Below are positions 8,997 through 17,618 of a stretch of 55,962 nt of DNA, in pieces. The stretch spans positions 1-55,962 of the forward strand of contig JANSWP010000047.1 in assembly GCA_024743405.1 (NCBI GenBank), written 5' to 3'. The stretch comes from Bacteroidota bacterium (GTDB taxonomy: Bacteria; Bacteroidota; Bacteroidia; Chitinophagales; Saprospiraceae). The notes beneath the pieces are model-generated. The model was not told the origin of the DNA. It saw only the letters and a list, made by a program, of their open reading frames with translations, and made no database searches. The position numbers and the translations under genes were made by a program. Every line of letters begins with the position of its first letter. Position 1 is the first letter of the stretch.

Positions 8997-8997
8997 A

Positions 8998-9612
8998 ATG
9001 ATAAAAACAACCGTAAAATATTGGCTTATTTTTCTTTTTTGTAGTGCTTTTACCCCCCTCTTTTCTCAACAAAATTGGGAGCTGAGTAAAGAAAAAGAAG
9101 CTATTAAAATTTATACATCAGAATCAGATAAGGGATTAGATTTTATTAAGGGCTATTTAATTATCAACACTTCTATCCCCAGATTATTAGAAGTCCTAAC
9201 AAATCATACTGACTTTGTAAATTGGTCTTACAATTGTTTAGAAAGCAAAAGGTTAGAAAAGATTTCTGATTTAGAATATTATGTTTATTCCCTAACAGAT
9301 GTTCCTTGGCCCGTTAGCGATCGAGATAATGTTACTCGGCAAAAAATATCCTATTTAAAAGACGGCGTGGTAAAAGTAGATTTGGAAGATTTTCCAGAGA
9401 AATATCCGAAACAAAATGACATCGTTAGGATTCCTTACTTAAAAGGTTATTGGCTTTTTGAACCTATTTCTGATCATCAAACCGCTGTTGAATATTATTT
9501 ACATGCTTCACCTGGCGGAAACATTCCCGAGTGGCTTGCCAATGCGGGTGTGACAGACGCCCCTTTTCAGACTTTAAAAGGTTTGAGAGCAGTAGCCGAA
9601 AACCAAAAGTAA
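8998..9612 (+). CDS. Secreted START/SRPBCC-domain protein
   Basis: This 204-residue protein has an N-terminal signal peptide (hydrophobic to about residue 23, SAFTPLFSQ) and a START-like lipid-binding fold: NWELSKEKEAIKIYTSES, then a helix-grip pattern with YYVYSLTDVPWPVSDRDNVT, the signature of periplasmic START proteins of Bacteroidota and proteobacteria. It probably binds a hydrophobic ligand in the periplasm; the ligand is unknown. The start codon is 1 bp after the previous stop, so it is translated from the same mRNA. Its end is followed by a convergent methyltransferase gene 82 bp away. Confidence 0.85.
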   Translation: MIKTTVKYWLIFLFCSAFTPLFSQQNWELSKEKEAIKIYTSESDKGLDFIKGYLIINTSIPRLLEVLTNHTDFVNWSYNCLESKRLEKISDLEYYVYSLTDVPWPVSDRDNVTRQKISYLKDGVVKVDLEDFPEKYPKQNDIVRIPYLKGYWLFEPISDHQTAVEYYLHASPGGNIPEWLANAGVTDAPFQTLKGLRAVAENQK

Positions 9613-9694
9613 AATTCCAGAGTACCGCCTAAATGCTTTTTAATTCCAATTCAATAAGTTCACTTCTCCCAAACAACTTCTAATCGTTTAAGTC

Positions 9695-11305
9695 TTATTC
9701 CCCCTTCAGTAAATTAATACTTACGGTCGCCAATTCAGAATTCGGAAATTTTGTAAAATAACGTTCATCTGGAAAAAGGCCAGCTTCCGCTGCTATCTTA
9801 TTGAAAATATCAACCTCCACAATATATTGGTCAGAAAAGCCATGCGTAGCATCATAGGCCGTAGCTGCCGTTTTTCCGATATTTTGGGAAGTAACTGCTG
9901 GAGGAATCGTATGTAATTCAATAACCAACAATCCAAACTTGTGAACATATGGCGCCCATTTTTTAAAATGTCCCAAGAGATTATCTTCGACATCATTGTT
10001 GGGAATGTAGGCACCACGAAAGGCAAATCCGCCGGAAGAGGAGCTAACGCGGTTTTCCGTTTTTTCTTTGGATTGTTCCCAAATTCGATTGTGATCTAAA
10101 AATGTCCGCACATTTAACAAATCTTCTAACTCGATCCCATAATTTTCTTTCAGGTCGGTAGCCAAAATATCTGGTCTCCCTATATCTCCCCAAATGACTT
10201 TCGCCCATATATCAGCATTAATTAAATTGGCGCGAGTCACTTTCAAAGCAGCTTGATTGTAATCCGCCCCTACCAAAAACAACGGATAATCACTTAACAT
10301 TTCACCCCTCAAGGTTCTTCCTTCAATTACCTCAAAAATATGTTGCAAAAAAGCTCCATTTCCACATCCCATATCAACGATCCCTTTGGGTTGCTCATCG
10401 ATTGGGCGATTAAAAATGGAGATAATAATTTCATCAATTTTCTTGAAATAGGTAGAGTGTGCGCCTCCACTGCCCCATACATTCATCTCTCGATCAACAT
10501 GCTTTTCAGGCGAACCTTCGGGTACATTCCATAAGACCTTAGGATTACCAAAAATCAAATCATCAATCTGTCTAAAAGTTGGTATGTAAGAGACCGTTAC
10601 GCCATAGGCACTCGCTCGTTTGGCAAAAAACAAACCCTTTTCTGTAAAACTAAAAGTCCCTTTTTGCTTATTAAACCAACCTAAATGGGTGAAAAAATCT
10701 AATAGCTTTTCAAAACTTTCTGTATCCGCATGAAATTCTTCTGGCTTAAAAGAGGCTTCCATAAAATACTTATGAAACATGCCTGACATCCCTAAAGCCA
10801 CCACTGTTGGTCCTACTAACATGCCTTCGATGTGCTTCAAAACTTGCCTTTGTATTTCCTCTTCTTTTTCCGAAAATACTAACCCATAATTATTCGTGTA
10901 TTTCTTAAAAATAGATTCTAATTTTTGGAAAGGTGCTCGTTCAAATTTCCGTCGATGAAATTTACCAGAGAATTTTTGAAGCTCAACAATGTCCTCATAA
11001 ATAGCCGCATGTTTAAAAGCGATTTCACTTTTTGCGTTTATATGATAAGTAACCTCACCACTAGCATTATCTACCTCATAATCCAACCATCCCTGCGAAG
11101 CTAAAACCCTCAAACCTACATTTAAATATCCTGGATTGGCTTTAAATTCTCGGGCTAATTCACTTAAATCAGCTTTTTTGTGCGTTAGCATAAATGTTAA
11201 GACATCATGCTTTAATAAACAATGGGCCACAGGCGCGGTAACGATTCCATCTAAATGTTGAAATAAACTTGCCCTGAACAGGGCTTTTTCGGTTTTGGTA
11301 AGCAT
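9695..11305 (-). CDS. AprA-like SAM-dependent methyltransferase
   Basis: This 536-residue soluble protein begins with a winged-helix-like region (residues ~1-75, HCLLKHDVLTFMLTHKKADLSELAREF). A long middle part with a second winged-helix-like segment follows, then a class I methyltransferase domain with motif I at GIVDMGCGNGAFLQHIF (~304-320) and motif II around LFLVGADYNQAALKV. The double-winged-helix plus methyltransferase layout resembles AprA-type methyltransferases from polyketide assembly lines, which occur as stand-alone proteins in some bacteria. No polyketide synthase is nearby, so the substrate is unknown. A -7 box TACTTTTG (11367-11374, minus strand) fits its promoter. Start and length look complete. 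Confidence 0.75.
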   Translation of the reverse strand: MLTKTEKALFRASLFQHLDGIVTAPVAHCLLKHDVLTFMLTHKKADLSELAREFKANPGYLNVGLRVLASQGWLDYEVDNASGEVTYHINAKSEIAFKHAAIYEDIVELQKFSGKFHRRKFERAPFQKLESIFKKYTNNYGLVFSEKEEEIQRQVLKHIEGMLVGPTVVALGMSGMFHKYFMEASFKPEEFHADTESFEKLLDFFTHLGWFNKQKGTFSFTEKGLFFAKRASAYGVTVSYIPTFRQIDDLIFGNPKVLWNVPEGSPEKHVDREMNVWGSGGAHSTYFKKIDEIIISIFNRPIDEQPKGIVDMGCGNGAFLQHIFEVIEGRTLRGEMLSDYPLFLVGADYNQAALKVTRANLINADIWAKVIWGDIGRPDILATDLKENYGIELEDLLNVRTFLDHNRIWEQSKEKTENRVSSSSGGFAFRGAYIPNNDVEDNLLGHFKKWAPYVHKFGLLVIELHTIPPAVTSQNIGKTAATAYDATHGFSDQYIVEVDIFNKIAAEAGLFPDERYFTKFPNSELATVSINLLKGE

Positions 11306-11366
11306 ATAATTTGATTTTACGGATTCAACTGGTTAAGCCAAATATCGTTCCTGAATACAGATGTTA

Positions 11367-11374
11367 CAAAAGTA
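11367..11374 (-). promoter_or_regulatory. Bacteroidota -7 promoter box (TAnnTTTG)
   Basis: TACTTTTG on the minus strand, 62 bp upstream of the methyltransferase start at 11305. It matches the sigma-A -7 consensus of Bacteroidota. No good -33 TTG lies at the usual distance. Confidence 0.45.
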
Positions 11375-11480
11375 ATTATATTTACAATTTTGTTTGGTTC
11401 ACTTATCAATACAGACAAATTCACAGATAAATCTCAGCGAACCATTCTCTTTTAACACAATAACAAAACCATTTCCGACT

Positions 11481-14400
11481 ATGAATCTTAGAAAAACACT
11501 GACAGCCCTACTGTTGACCCTTCCTTTTTTCCTCTTTTCACAGGAAGTCAACATCGAACATCTCAAGGGAATGAAAATTCGCAATATTGGCCCTGCTGGT
11601 ATGAGTGGACGGGTAACTTCGATTGATGTAGATTTGAGTAATGACGATATTATTTATGCCGGAACCGCTTCTGGGGGATTATGGAAATCTACTTCTGGGG
11701 GTGTTTCTTGGAAATCCATTTTTGATGACCAACCTACTCAGTCTATTGGGGCGGTGACTGTTAACCAAAATAATCCCTCCGAAATATGGGTAGGAACAGG
11801 GGAAGGAAACCCTCGAAATTCTCATAATGAAGGAGAGGGCATTTACAAAAGTATTGATGGTGGCGAGACCTGGCATTATATGGGGTTGAAAGAAACCAAG
11901 GTCATTCATCGAATCATTATTCACCGTGACAATCCTGATATTGTTTATGTTGGCGCATCGGGAACAGCATGGGGAACAAACCCTGAAAGAGGAGTTTTCC
12001 GTACTAAAGATGGCGGAAAAACTTGGGAAAAAATTCTCTATTCCAATGAGGGAACAGGTATCGCCGATTTGGTAGTTGACCCTACGAATCCGAATAAATT
12101 AATCGCCGCAATGTGGGAGCATGAGCGTAAGCCGTGGACATTTAACTCTGGAGGTGAAAACTCTGGAATTTATGTCACACATGACGGTGGCGACACTTGG
12201 GAAAGACGAACTTCTAAAGATGGATTGCCTAAAGGAAATTTGGGTAGAATTGGCCTCGCGATAGCTCCTTCTTCACCAAATATCGTATACGCTATTGTAG
12301 AAGCAAAAGAGAATAATCTCTATAAAAGTACTGACGGAGGTAAAAAATGGCGCAAAATGCCCGCAAAAGACAATGTGAGTAATCGCCCTTTTTACTACCA
12401 TGATATCTATGTTGACCCCATGAATGAAAATCGAATTTTCAGTATTTGGTCAACAATGTCAAAGTCTGAAGATGGGGGGAAATCTTTCCAATCTTGGGTA
12501 GGATGGAAAGTACACCCTGATCACCACGCTTTTTGGATTCATCCAACCAATCCTAAATACATGATTGAAGGAAATGATGGAGGTATGAATATCTCTAGAG
12601 ATGGGGGGAAAACCTGGCGTTTTGTTGAAAATTTACCACTTGCCCAGTTTTACCATATCAATTATGACATGGATATTCCCTACAATATTGGTGGCGGAAT
12701 GCAAGATAATGGCTCTTGGATTGGACCAAGTGCGGTATGGCAAAGTGGGGGTATCCGAAATTTTCATTGGGAAGAAATCTATTTCGGTGATGGTTTTGAT
12801 GTGGGTATTCGACCAGATAATAATCGATATGCTTATGCCATGTCGCAAGGTGGAAATTTAGGCTACATCGACCGAGAAACAGGCAAAACGAATTTTATCA
12901 AACCGGTTCATCCTGATGGAGAGACCAAATTGAGGTGGCATTGGAATGCAGCATTTGCTCAAAGTCCTCAGCACAATTGTGGCATTTATTATGGCAGCCA
13001 ATTCGTACATAAAAGTATGGACTGTGGCAAAAGTTGGGAAATCATTTCTCCAGACTTGACCACAAATGATACCCTAAAACAGAAACAAAATGAATCAGGT
13101 GGACTAACTATCGATGATACCAATGCTGAAAATCATACGACAATTATTGCTATTTCGCCTAGCCCTGTTAATGAAAACGTCATATGGGTAGGCACTGATG
13201 ACGGTAATGTTCAAGTCACTCAAGATGGTGGAAAAACTTGGTCAAATGTGGCTTCACGAATGTCGGGTGTAAAAGCTGGAAGTTGGATTCCTCAGATTGA
13301 AGTCAGTCAAACAAATGCCGGAGAAGCTTTTGTAATCGTAAATGATTATCGTCGAAATGACTGGCGCCCAATGGCTTATCATACGACAGATTATGGAGTG
13401 ACTTTCAAGAGAATTGTCGATGAAAATAAAGTAACTGGTCATGCTTTAGCAATTGTCCAAGACCCTAGCGCCCCCAATTTATTGTGGTTAGGTACAGATT
13501 ATGGTTTGTACTTTACGATTGATGGAGGAAATAACTGGAATAAATGGACAAACAATTATCCAAGTGTCTCCACACGAGATTTGAAAATTCACCCAAGAGA
13601 AAAAGATTTAATTGTTGGAACATTTGGACGAGCAGCTTGGATTTTAGATGATACTCGCCCTATTAGAGAGATTGCCAAAACAAATGGAAAAGTATTGGAT
13701 AAACCTTTTGCCGTATTTGAAGCACCAGATGCTTATTTGGCCGAAAGACGATCTGTTGATGGTGTCCGATTCGCGGGTGATGCTTTGTTTCAAGGGCCCA
13801 ATCGAACTCCAATGGCGATGATTTCGATGTGGGTAAAACCACCTTCGAAAAAGAAAAAACCGATCATGGGCGAAGAAGCACCTAAAGAAGAAACAAAAAA
13901 GAAGAAAAAAGGCAAAAAGTCTGGTAAGGATGAAGCCCAAACGGAAAAATCCAAAGACGAAAAACCGAAAGAAGGCGGAGGAAAACGAGGAGGTGGAAAA
14001 AAGAAAAAAGTAAAGGTGCTGGTGATGGATTCACAAGGAGATACGATTCGAACTTTTTCTTCGGAAGTTGACACAGGGCTAGTACGAATTTATTGGAACC
14101 TACGACATGATGGCATTAGTTACCCTTCTCGTCGGGCTCCTAGACCTGGGGCAGATAAGCCTAGTGGATACTCCGTTTTGCCAGGTACCTATAAATTGGT
14201 CATGACCTATGGAGATCACAAAGACTCTACTACCGTAACCGTTCATCCTGATCCTCGCATTCCATTTTCTATGGCAGATGCTCAGGCAGAACAAGCAGCC
14301 TTAGATGATTTTTATAAATTGGTGAATACCGCCACTGCTGCATGGAATCAACTAGGCGACGCCAAAAAAATTATCAAACGCGTTGACGGAGCGCTCGTAA

Positions 14401-14750
14401 ATGCACCCGATAGTTTGAAAAAAGAGGTCGCTGATTTTGGTAAAGCATTGAAAGATAGCATTTCTACTTTCGAAAATATTTACATGGATCCGCCCAATCA
14501 AAAGGGTATCCAAAGAAATCCTAATACCATGATGGGGACACTTTTTGGTGCTTCTCGGTATATCGGTAATTCTGATGGAGCACCTTCACCTTCTGCACAG
14601 GTTTTAATTAAAAAAGCAAGAAAAGAAGTCACTCAAACAGTTAAAAAAATTAATGCCTTTTTTGAAAATGATTTTGCAGCTTATCGCAAAAAAGTCGAAG
14701 CAGTTCAGTATTCTTTATTTAAAGATTTTGAACCAGTGAAAATGGAGTAA
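11481..14750 (+). CDS. Secreted VPS10/sortilin-like beta-propeller protein (Asp-box repeats)
   Basis: I place the start at 11481, where MNLRKTLTALLLTLPFFLFS is a clean signal peptide; the upstream in-frame ATG at 11394 would bury it. The mature protein (about 1,070 residues) has many Asp-box/BNR motifs (GGVSWKS, DGGETWH, DGGKTWEK, DGGDTWER, DGGKKWRK, DGGKTWS), forming the sortilin-type propellers common in Bacteroidota exoproteins. A lysine/glutamate-rich low-complexity insert occupies about residues 785-850. It is followed by a FlgD-like beta-sandwich (GYSVLPGTYKLVMTYGDHKDSTTVTV) and a helical C-terminal part. I see no type IX sorting domain. Related proteins are annotated as glycosyl hydrolases; catalysis is unproven. 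A perfect 16-bp hairpin terminator follows. Confidence 0.85.
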   Translation: MNLRKTLTALLLTLPFFLFSQEVNIEHLKGMKIRNIGPAGMSGRVTSIDVDLSNDDIIYAGTASGGLWKSTSGGVSWKSIFDDQPTQSIGAVTVNQNNPSEIWVGTGEGNPRNSHNEGEGIYKSIDGGETWHYMGLKETKVIHRIIIHRDNPDIVYVGASGTAWGTNPERGVFRTKDGGKTWEKILYSNEGTGIADLVVDPTNPNKLIAAMWEHERKPWTFNSGGENSGIYVTHDGGDTWERRTSKDGLPKGNLGRIGLAIAPSSPNIVYAIVEAKENNLYKSTDGGKKWRKMPAKDNVSNRPFYYHDIYVDPMNENRIFSIWSTMSKSEDGGKSFQSWVGWKVHPDHHAFWIHPTNPKYMIEGNDGGMNISRDGGKTWRFVENLPLAQFYHINYDMDIPYNIGGGMQDNGSWIGPSAVWQSGGIRNFHWEEIYFGDGFDVGIRPDNNRYAYAMSQGGNLGYIDRETGKTNFIKPVHPDGETKLRWHWNAAFAQSPQHNCGIYYGSQFVHKSMDCGKSWEIISPDLTTNDTLKQKQNESGGLTIDDTNAENHTTIIAISPSPVNENVIWVGTDDGNVQVTQDGGKTWSNVASRMSGVKAGSWIPQIEVSQTNAGEAFVIVNDYRRNDWRPMAYHTTDYGVTFKRIVDENKVTGHALAIVQDPSAPNLLWLGTDYGLYFTIDGGNNWNKWTNNYPSVSTRDLKIHPREKDLIVGTFGRAAWILDDTRPIREIAKTNGKVLDKPFAVFEAPDAYLAERRSVDGVRFAGDALFQGPNRTPMAMISMWVKPPSKKKKPIMGEEAPKEETKKKKKGKKSGKDEAQTEKSKDEKPKEGGGKRGGGKKKKVKVLVMDSQGDTIRTFSSEVDTGLVRIYWNLRHDGISYPSRRAPRPGADKPSGYSVLPGTYKLVMTYGDHKDSTTVTVHPDPRIPFSMADAQAEQAALDDFYKLVNTATAAWNQLGDAKKIIKRVDGALVNAPDSLKKEVADFGKALKDSISTFENIYMDPPNQKGIQRNPNTMMGTLFGASRYIGNSDGAPSPSAQVLIKKARKEVTQTVKKINAFFENDFAAYRKKVEAVQYSLFKDFEPVKME

Positions 14751-14774
14751 GATCTATAGAAAGTGGTTAAAATT

Positions 14775-14815
14775 AAGGTATCGGATTCTAAGATAATTCT
14801 AGAATCCGATACCTT
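14775..14815. terminator. Bidirectional hairpin terminator
   Basis: A perfect 16-bp stem (AAGGTATCGGATTCTA at 14775-14790 with its complement at 14800-14815, 9-nt loop) lies between two convergent genes that end at 14750 and 14825, and can end both transcripts. Confidence 0.8.
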
Positions 14816-14824
14816 CCTTCAACC

Positions 14825-15877
14825 CTAAAAAATCAGAAAACTTCCTACCATTGTCAAGAAAAACCCTACCACAAATAATACTAGGTAACAAAAAGCAACC
14901 AGGACAAATTTTAAAATAGTAATTAAATAAGACTGCTTGTAAACACGTCTCATTGCCACAAAAAGAAAAATAGCCATTAATAAGATAGTCCAAGGCAACA
15001 TCTCTTCTCTAGGTTCTTCTTCAAATAAGGTGAGAAAAGAAGTCACTATGAAAAAAAATGAATTGATATGAATTCCGAAAATCAAATGTTCTAAATAAAG
15101 AAAATCGGTTTTGAAATATAAAAGTTTGAATAATAATGCTAAGATTAACAAAACAAAAAATACTGCCCAAGTAGCTTTTCCCATGACAAATGGAATAAAA
15201 CTAGTGCCCTCTGTTATCATTTTCACTTTTTGTCTTACCATTATTCGTTTATAAAAACCCTCTACCTTATACAAATCAATTATTTCATCTGGCGAATATT
15301 TATCAAAATCTTCAAGTGCAACATAAAAATCAAAATCATCTGTAATCTTCAAAGCCCTATTGACATTAAAGCTATCAATCCTACTTCCTGAATGCCTATA
15401 GAATCGATTGGACAAAGTATCCAAAACCACACTATCTCTTTGGTTATTGGCATCTTCCAGCGTATACTTTATCGTATTATCAAAAACATTCATTAACCTT
15501 TTTCTCTCCTCATATTGTTCAATTCGATCTTGGTAGTTAGTAAAATTTGGCTTGTCATTTCTATAGCTCACCCCAGCAAGGGCAATTAAAATCAACACCA
15601 AAAACAACCGAATGGGATGATAATATTTTCTGCGTTGACCATTCAGGAAAGCATTAGTCAATTTGCCAGGAATAAATACAGCTCCTAGGGTTCGAAAAAT
15701 CTTAGAATCTAAGTTGAAAACATTATCAAAGAGTTGAGAAAATAGTTCTTTGATGGTTAATTCACCTATAGTGGTTTTTTGCCCACAGTTTTGACAAAAT
15801 TTCGCCCTGTTTTCTAATGGAAACCTACAATTTGGGCAAACATAAGGTTTCCTTTTATTCGAGTAATGATGATTCAT
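14825..15877 (-). CDS. DUF3667 zinc-ribbon membrane protein
   Basis: This 350-residue protein starts with a zinc ribbon (CPNC at C14/C17 and CQNC at C28/C31), followed by the DUF3667 signature IKELFSQLFDNVFNLDSKIFRTL and FIPGKLTNAFLNGQRRKYYHPIRLF. A first membrane segment (LFLVLILIALAGV) and a ~110-residue charged region, probably periplasmic, follow. At least four C-terminal membrane segments end in FLTMVGSFLIF. The family is widespread in Bacteroidota and of unknown function; the layout suggests an envelope sensor or transporter-like role, which is inference. A hairpin with a T tract ends only 8 bp before the start codon. Confidence 0.85.
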   Translation of the reverse strand: MNHHYSNKRKPYVCPNCRFPLENRAKFCQNCGQKTTIGELTIKELFSQLFDNVFNLDSKIFRTLGAVFIPGKLTNAFLNGQRRKYYHPIRLFLVLILIALAGVSYRNDKPNFTNYQDRIEQYEERKRLMNVFDNTIKYTLEDANNQRDSVVLDTLSNRFYRHSGSRIDSFNVNRALKITDDFDFYVALEDFDKYSPDEIIDLYKVEGFYKRIMVRQKVKMITEGTSFIPFVMGKATWAVFFVLLILALLFKLLYFKTDFLYLEHLIFGIHINSFFFIVTSFLTLFEEEPREEMLPWTILLMAIFLFVAMRRVYKQSYLITILKFVLVAFCYLVLFVVGFFLTMVGSFLIF

Positions 15878-15885
15878 AAAATAAA

Positions 15886-15918
15886 AAAAAGTCTATTCTT
15901 GGGTAAAATAGACTTTTT
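15886..15918 (-). terminator. Hairpin terminator or attenuator in the leader of the DUF3667 gene
   Basis: On the minus strand AAAAAGTCTATT pairs with AATAGACTTTTT across a short loop and runs into a T tract, directly before ATG at 15877. It could end the upstream lipoprotein transcript, or attenuate the downstream gene if both share a promoter. Confidence 0.6.
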
Positions 15919-16040
15919 CTTTCAAGATTTGATCGACACGATCCTTTTTTGCGAAGTCCCTAACTCTATTTCCCAGTTTACTATTTTAACCCAAGTTGCG
16001 GTATTGAATTGAAAACGGAGAATTTTCCTTCATTGTCATT

Positions 16041-16628
16041 TTACCTCTCCACAACCTTAATCCCCAAGCTATTAAGTGTCCTCAAATCGATTTTGCCATA
16101 AGGTAGTTTATTATCCTTTTGAAATTTAATGAAGACATCTTTGAATTCACCATCGAATTTCGAGCCTGCTTCTCTATCGATTTGATATCCCTTTTTGATT
16201 AATTGTGTTTTGATCGTTTCGAATAATTTTTCGTCCATATCTTTCCTACAAATGCACTTTATCCGTTCTGTATATTTCGGAATCTTATGCAGAATAAGTG
16301 TGCTATGCCAAGCAGCTTCATGATCATTCGAAGGTTTAAGATAAACGTACCTTTCTACATCAAATTTTTCATCTAGACTGTTGGTTTCATACTCTAACCT
16401 GTTTTCCAATTTGAACTTATTTTGAGTCTTTTTGTCCACCCTAAAATACATTGTATCCAATTCCATATTCGTCGTATCGTTGTCTTTGGCTAAATACAGC
16501 ACCTGACTATAATTCACGTATTCTCCATCAATTATAGATTTAACAGAACATATTTCATCAACTGTAATTCTTGTTTTACAAGAGGCTAAAATAATGGAAA
16601 TAAATATTATCAAGCTTAATTTCTGCAT
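16041..16628 (-). CDS. Lipoprotein with C-terminal peptidoglycan-binding-like domain
   Basis: This 195-residue protein has a lipoprotein signal (FISIILASCKT). The middle is of unknown fold. The C-terminal ~50 residues (IKTQLIKKGYQIDREAGSKFDGEFKDVFIKFQKD, then NKLPYGKIDLRTLNSLGI) match the PG_binding_1 pattern: a helix, a D-G-x-F-x3-F-x-x-F-Q core and a closing L-x-T-L-x-x-L-G-I. It is therefore likely anchored in the outer or inner membrane and touches peptidoglycan. It lies upstream of, and in the same direction as, the DUF3667 gene. The remnant of a T9SS protein and an IS element lie just before it. Confidence 0.75.
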   Translation of the reverse strand: MQKLSLIIFISIILASCKTRITVDEICSVKSIIDGEYVNYSQVLYLAKDNDTTNMELDTMYFRVDKKTQNKFKLENRLEYETNSLDEKFDVERYVYLKPSNDHEAAWHSTLILHKIPKYTERIKCICRKDMDEKLFETIKTQLIKKGYQIDREAGSKFDGEFKDVFIKFQKDNKLPYGKIDLRTLNSLGIKVVER

Positions 16629-16631
16629 AAA

Positions 16632-16733
16632 TCAAATATTAATAATTTTAGTCATCTCTCCATTTTCAGGCTTTAAAAAATACACTCCTGAAGGAATATC
16701 TTCCACCTTCAATTCTGTGACTCCTTGATTAAA
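16632..16733 (-). pseudogene. Stub of a T9SS type A C-terminal sorting domain
   Basis: On the minus strand the frame ending at 16632 reads FNQGVTELKVEDIPSGVYFL followed by a short KP..TKIINI tail. This is the typical last third of a type IX secretion sorting domain (LP.G.Y.L plus basic-hydrophobic tail). It is cut exactly at the end of the IS1-like element. The rest of the gene is not recognisable on the far side of the element, so most of it was lost. Confidence 0.65.
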
Positions 16734-17540
16734 GGCGGTGTAAATGTAATGCTGTAAAAAAGACAACAAGGACAAAAACATTACTTTGTAGTAACCACAC
16801 TCAGAGTATATGTATGTCTATTCTCCAAGTTGCCACAGCACAAACATAAAAAAGAACGGTCACTCTTATTATGGTAAACAAAATCACCGCTGTAATTACT
16901 GTGGTCATCAGTTTGTTTTGCATAACAACCATACGAAGTCTGAATGGATCAAATCGCTGATTAAAAAAGCTTTGAAAGAACATATATCCCTTCGCGGGAT
17001 TTGTTGAATCTTTGATGTCAGCCTTACATGGTTACAATCCTTCGCTCATATCTTTTGGGAACGAACGCCAAAAGATTTAGGGCTTAGTCCGTCACTTTTA
17101 AAAAAGATAAAGCGATTACAAGTCTTTGGTATTCAGGCTGAAGAGCTGCAGTCTTTGGTTCAGAAAAAAGCGAATAAACGTTGGATTTGGGTCGCATATG
17201 ACCCTATTCACCGATTAGTTCTTGCTTATCATATTGGAGATCGAGGAAAAAAAGTAGCCAAAGAATTTTGGCATAAAATCCCAACTGTATTGAAAGATTG
17301 CTTTTTTAAAATAGATGATTGGGAGGTTTATCGAAGCATTATCCCTGGGAAAAACATAAAGTTGTTAAAGACCTTACTTTTTTTATCGAAGGATTTAATG
17401 CTACTATTGGAGCCAGAGTTAGTCGATTGGTTCGAAAATCCTTGTCGTTCTCTAAATTGGATGAATAGCACAATCTTGCAATTGGCTGATTCTTCCGGCA
17501 ATTTAATTTAGAACGACAGCATTACATTTGGTACACCGCC
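16734..17540 (+). mobile_element. Decayed IS1-family insertion sequence
   Basis: The element is about 807 bp. Its ends are inverted repeats: GGCGGTGTAAATGTAATGCT at 16734 and its near complement ending ACACCGCC at 17540. It holds an InsA/InsB-like transposase in broken frames. No target duplication is visible at the ends, so it is old or was followed by a deletion. Confidence 0.85.
16810..17514 (+). pseudogene. IS1-family transposase, frameshifted
   Basis: The N-terminal part has the InsA zinc finger (CHSTNIKKNGHSYYGKQNHRC, CNYCGHQFV), ending in a stop at 17007. The same frame family continues as FDVSLTWLQSFAHIFWERTP, then a 17155-17511 frame beginning QKKANKRWIWVAYDPIHRLV with the DDE-type core. 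From about 17340 the true sequence moves to another frame (WEKHKVVKDLTFFIEGFNAT, then RVSRLVRKSLSFSK), the conserved IS1 C-terminus, which contains two further stops. With several stops and shifts it cannot encode an active transposase. The IS1 programmed frameshift alone cannot explain this. Confidence 0.8.
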
Positions 17541-17618
17541 CGTTTTGAGGTATTCAGCGCTCATATCAATTTCCGTATTTACTAACAAATGCTGAAAAAT
17601 TGATACTTCCTGAATGAT

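Noticed and set aside
11394-11480. Upstream start for the VPS10 protein
   Set aside because: It adds 29 polar residues before a clear signal peptide.
13790-14074. Phenylalanine-rich minus-strand frames
   Set aside because: They are the complement of the lysine-rich insert in the VPS10 gene.
16810-17514. Active IS1 with programmed -1 frameshift
   Set aside because: Several additional stops and a second shift in the C-terminal domain cannot be explained by the programmed shift.
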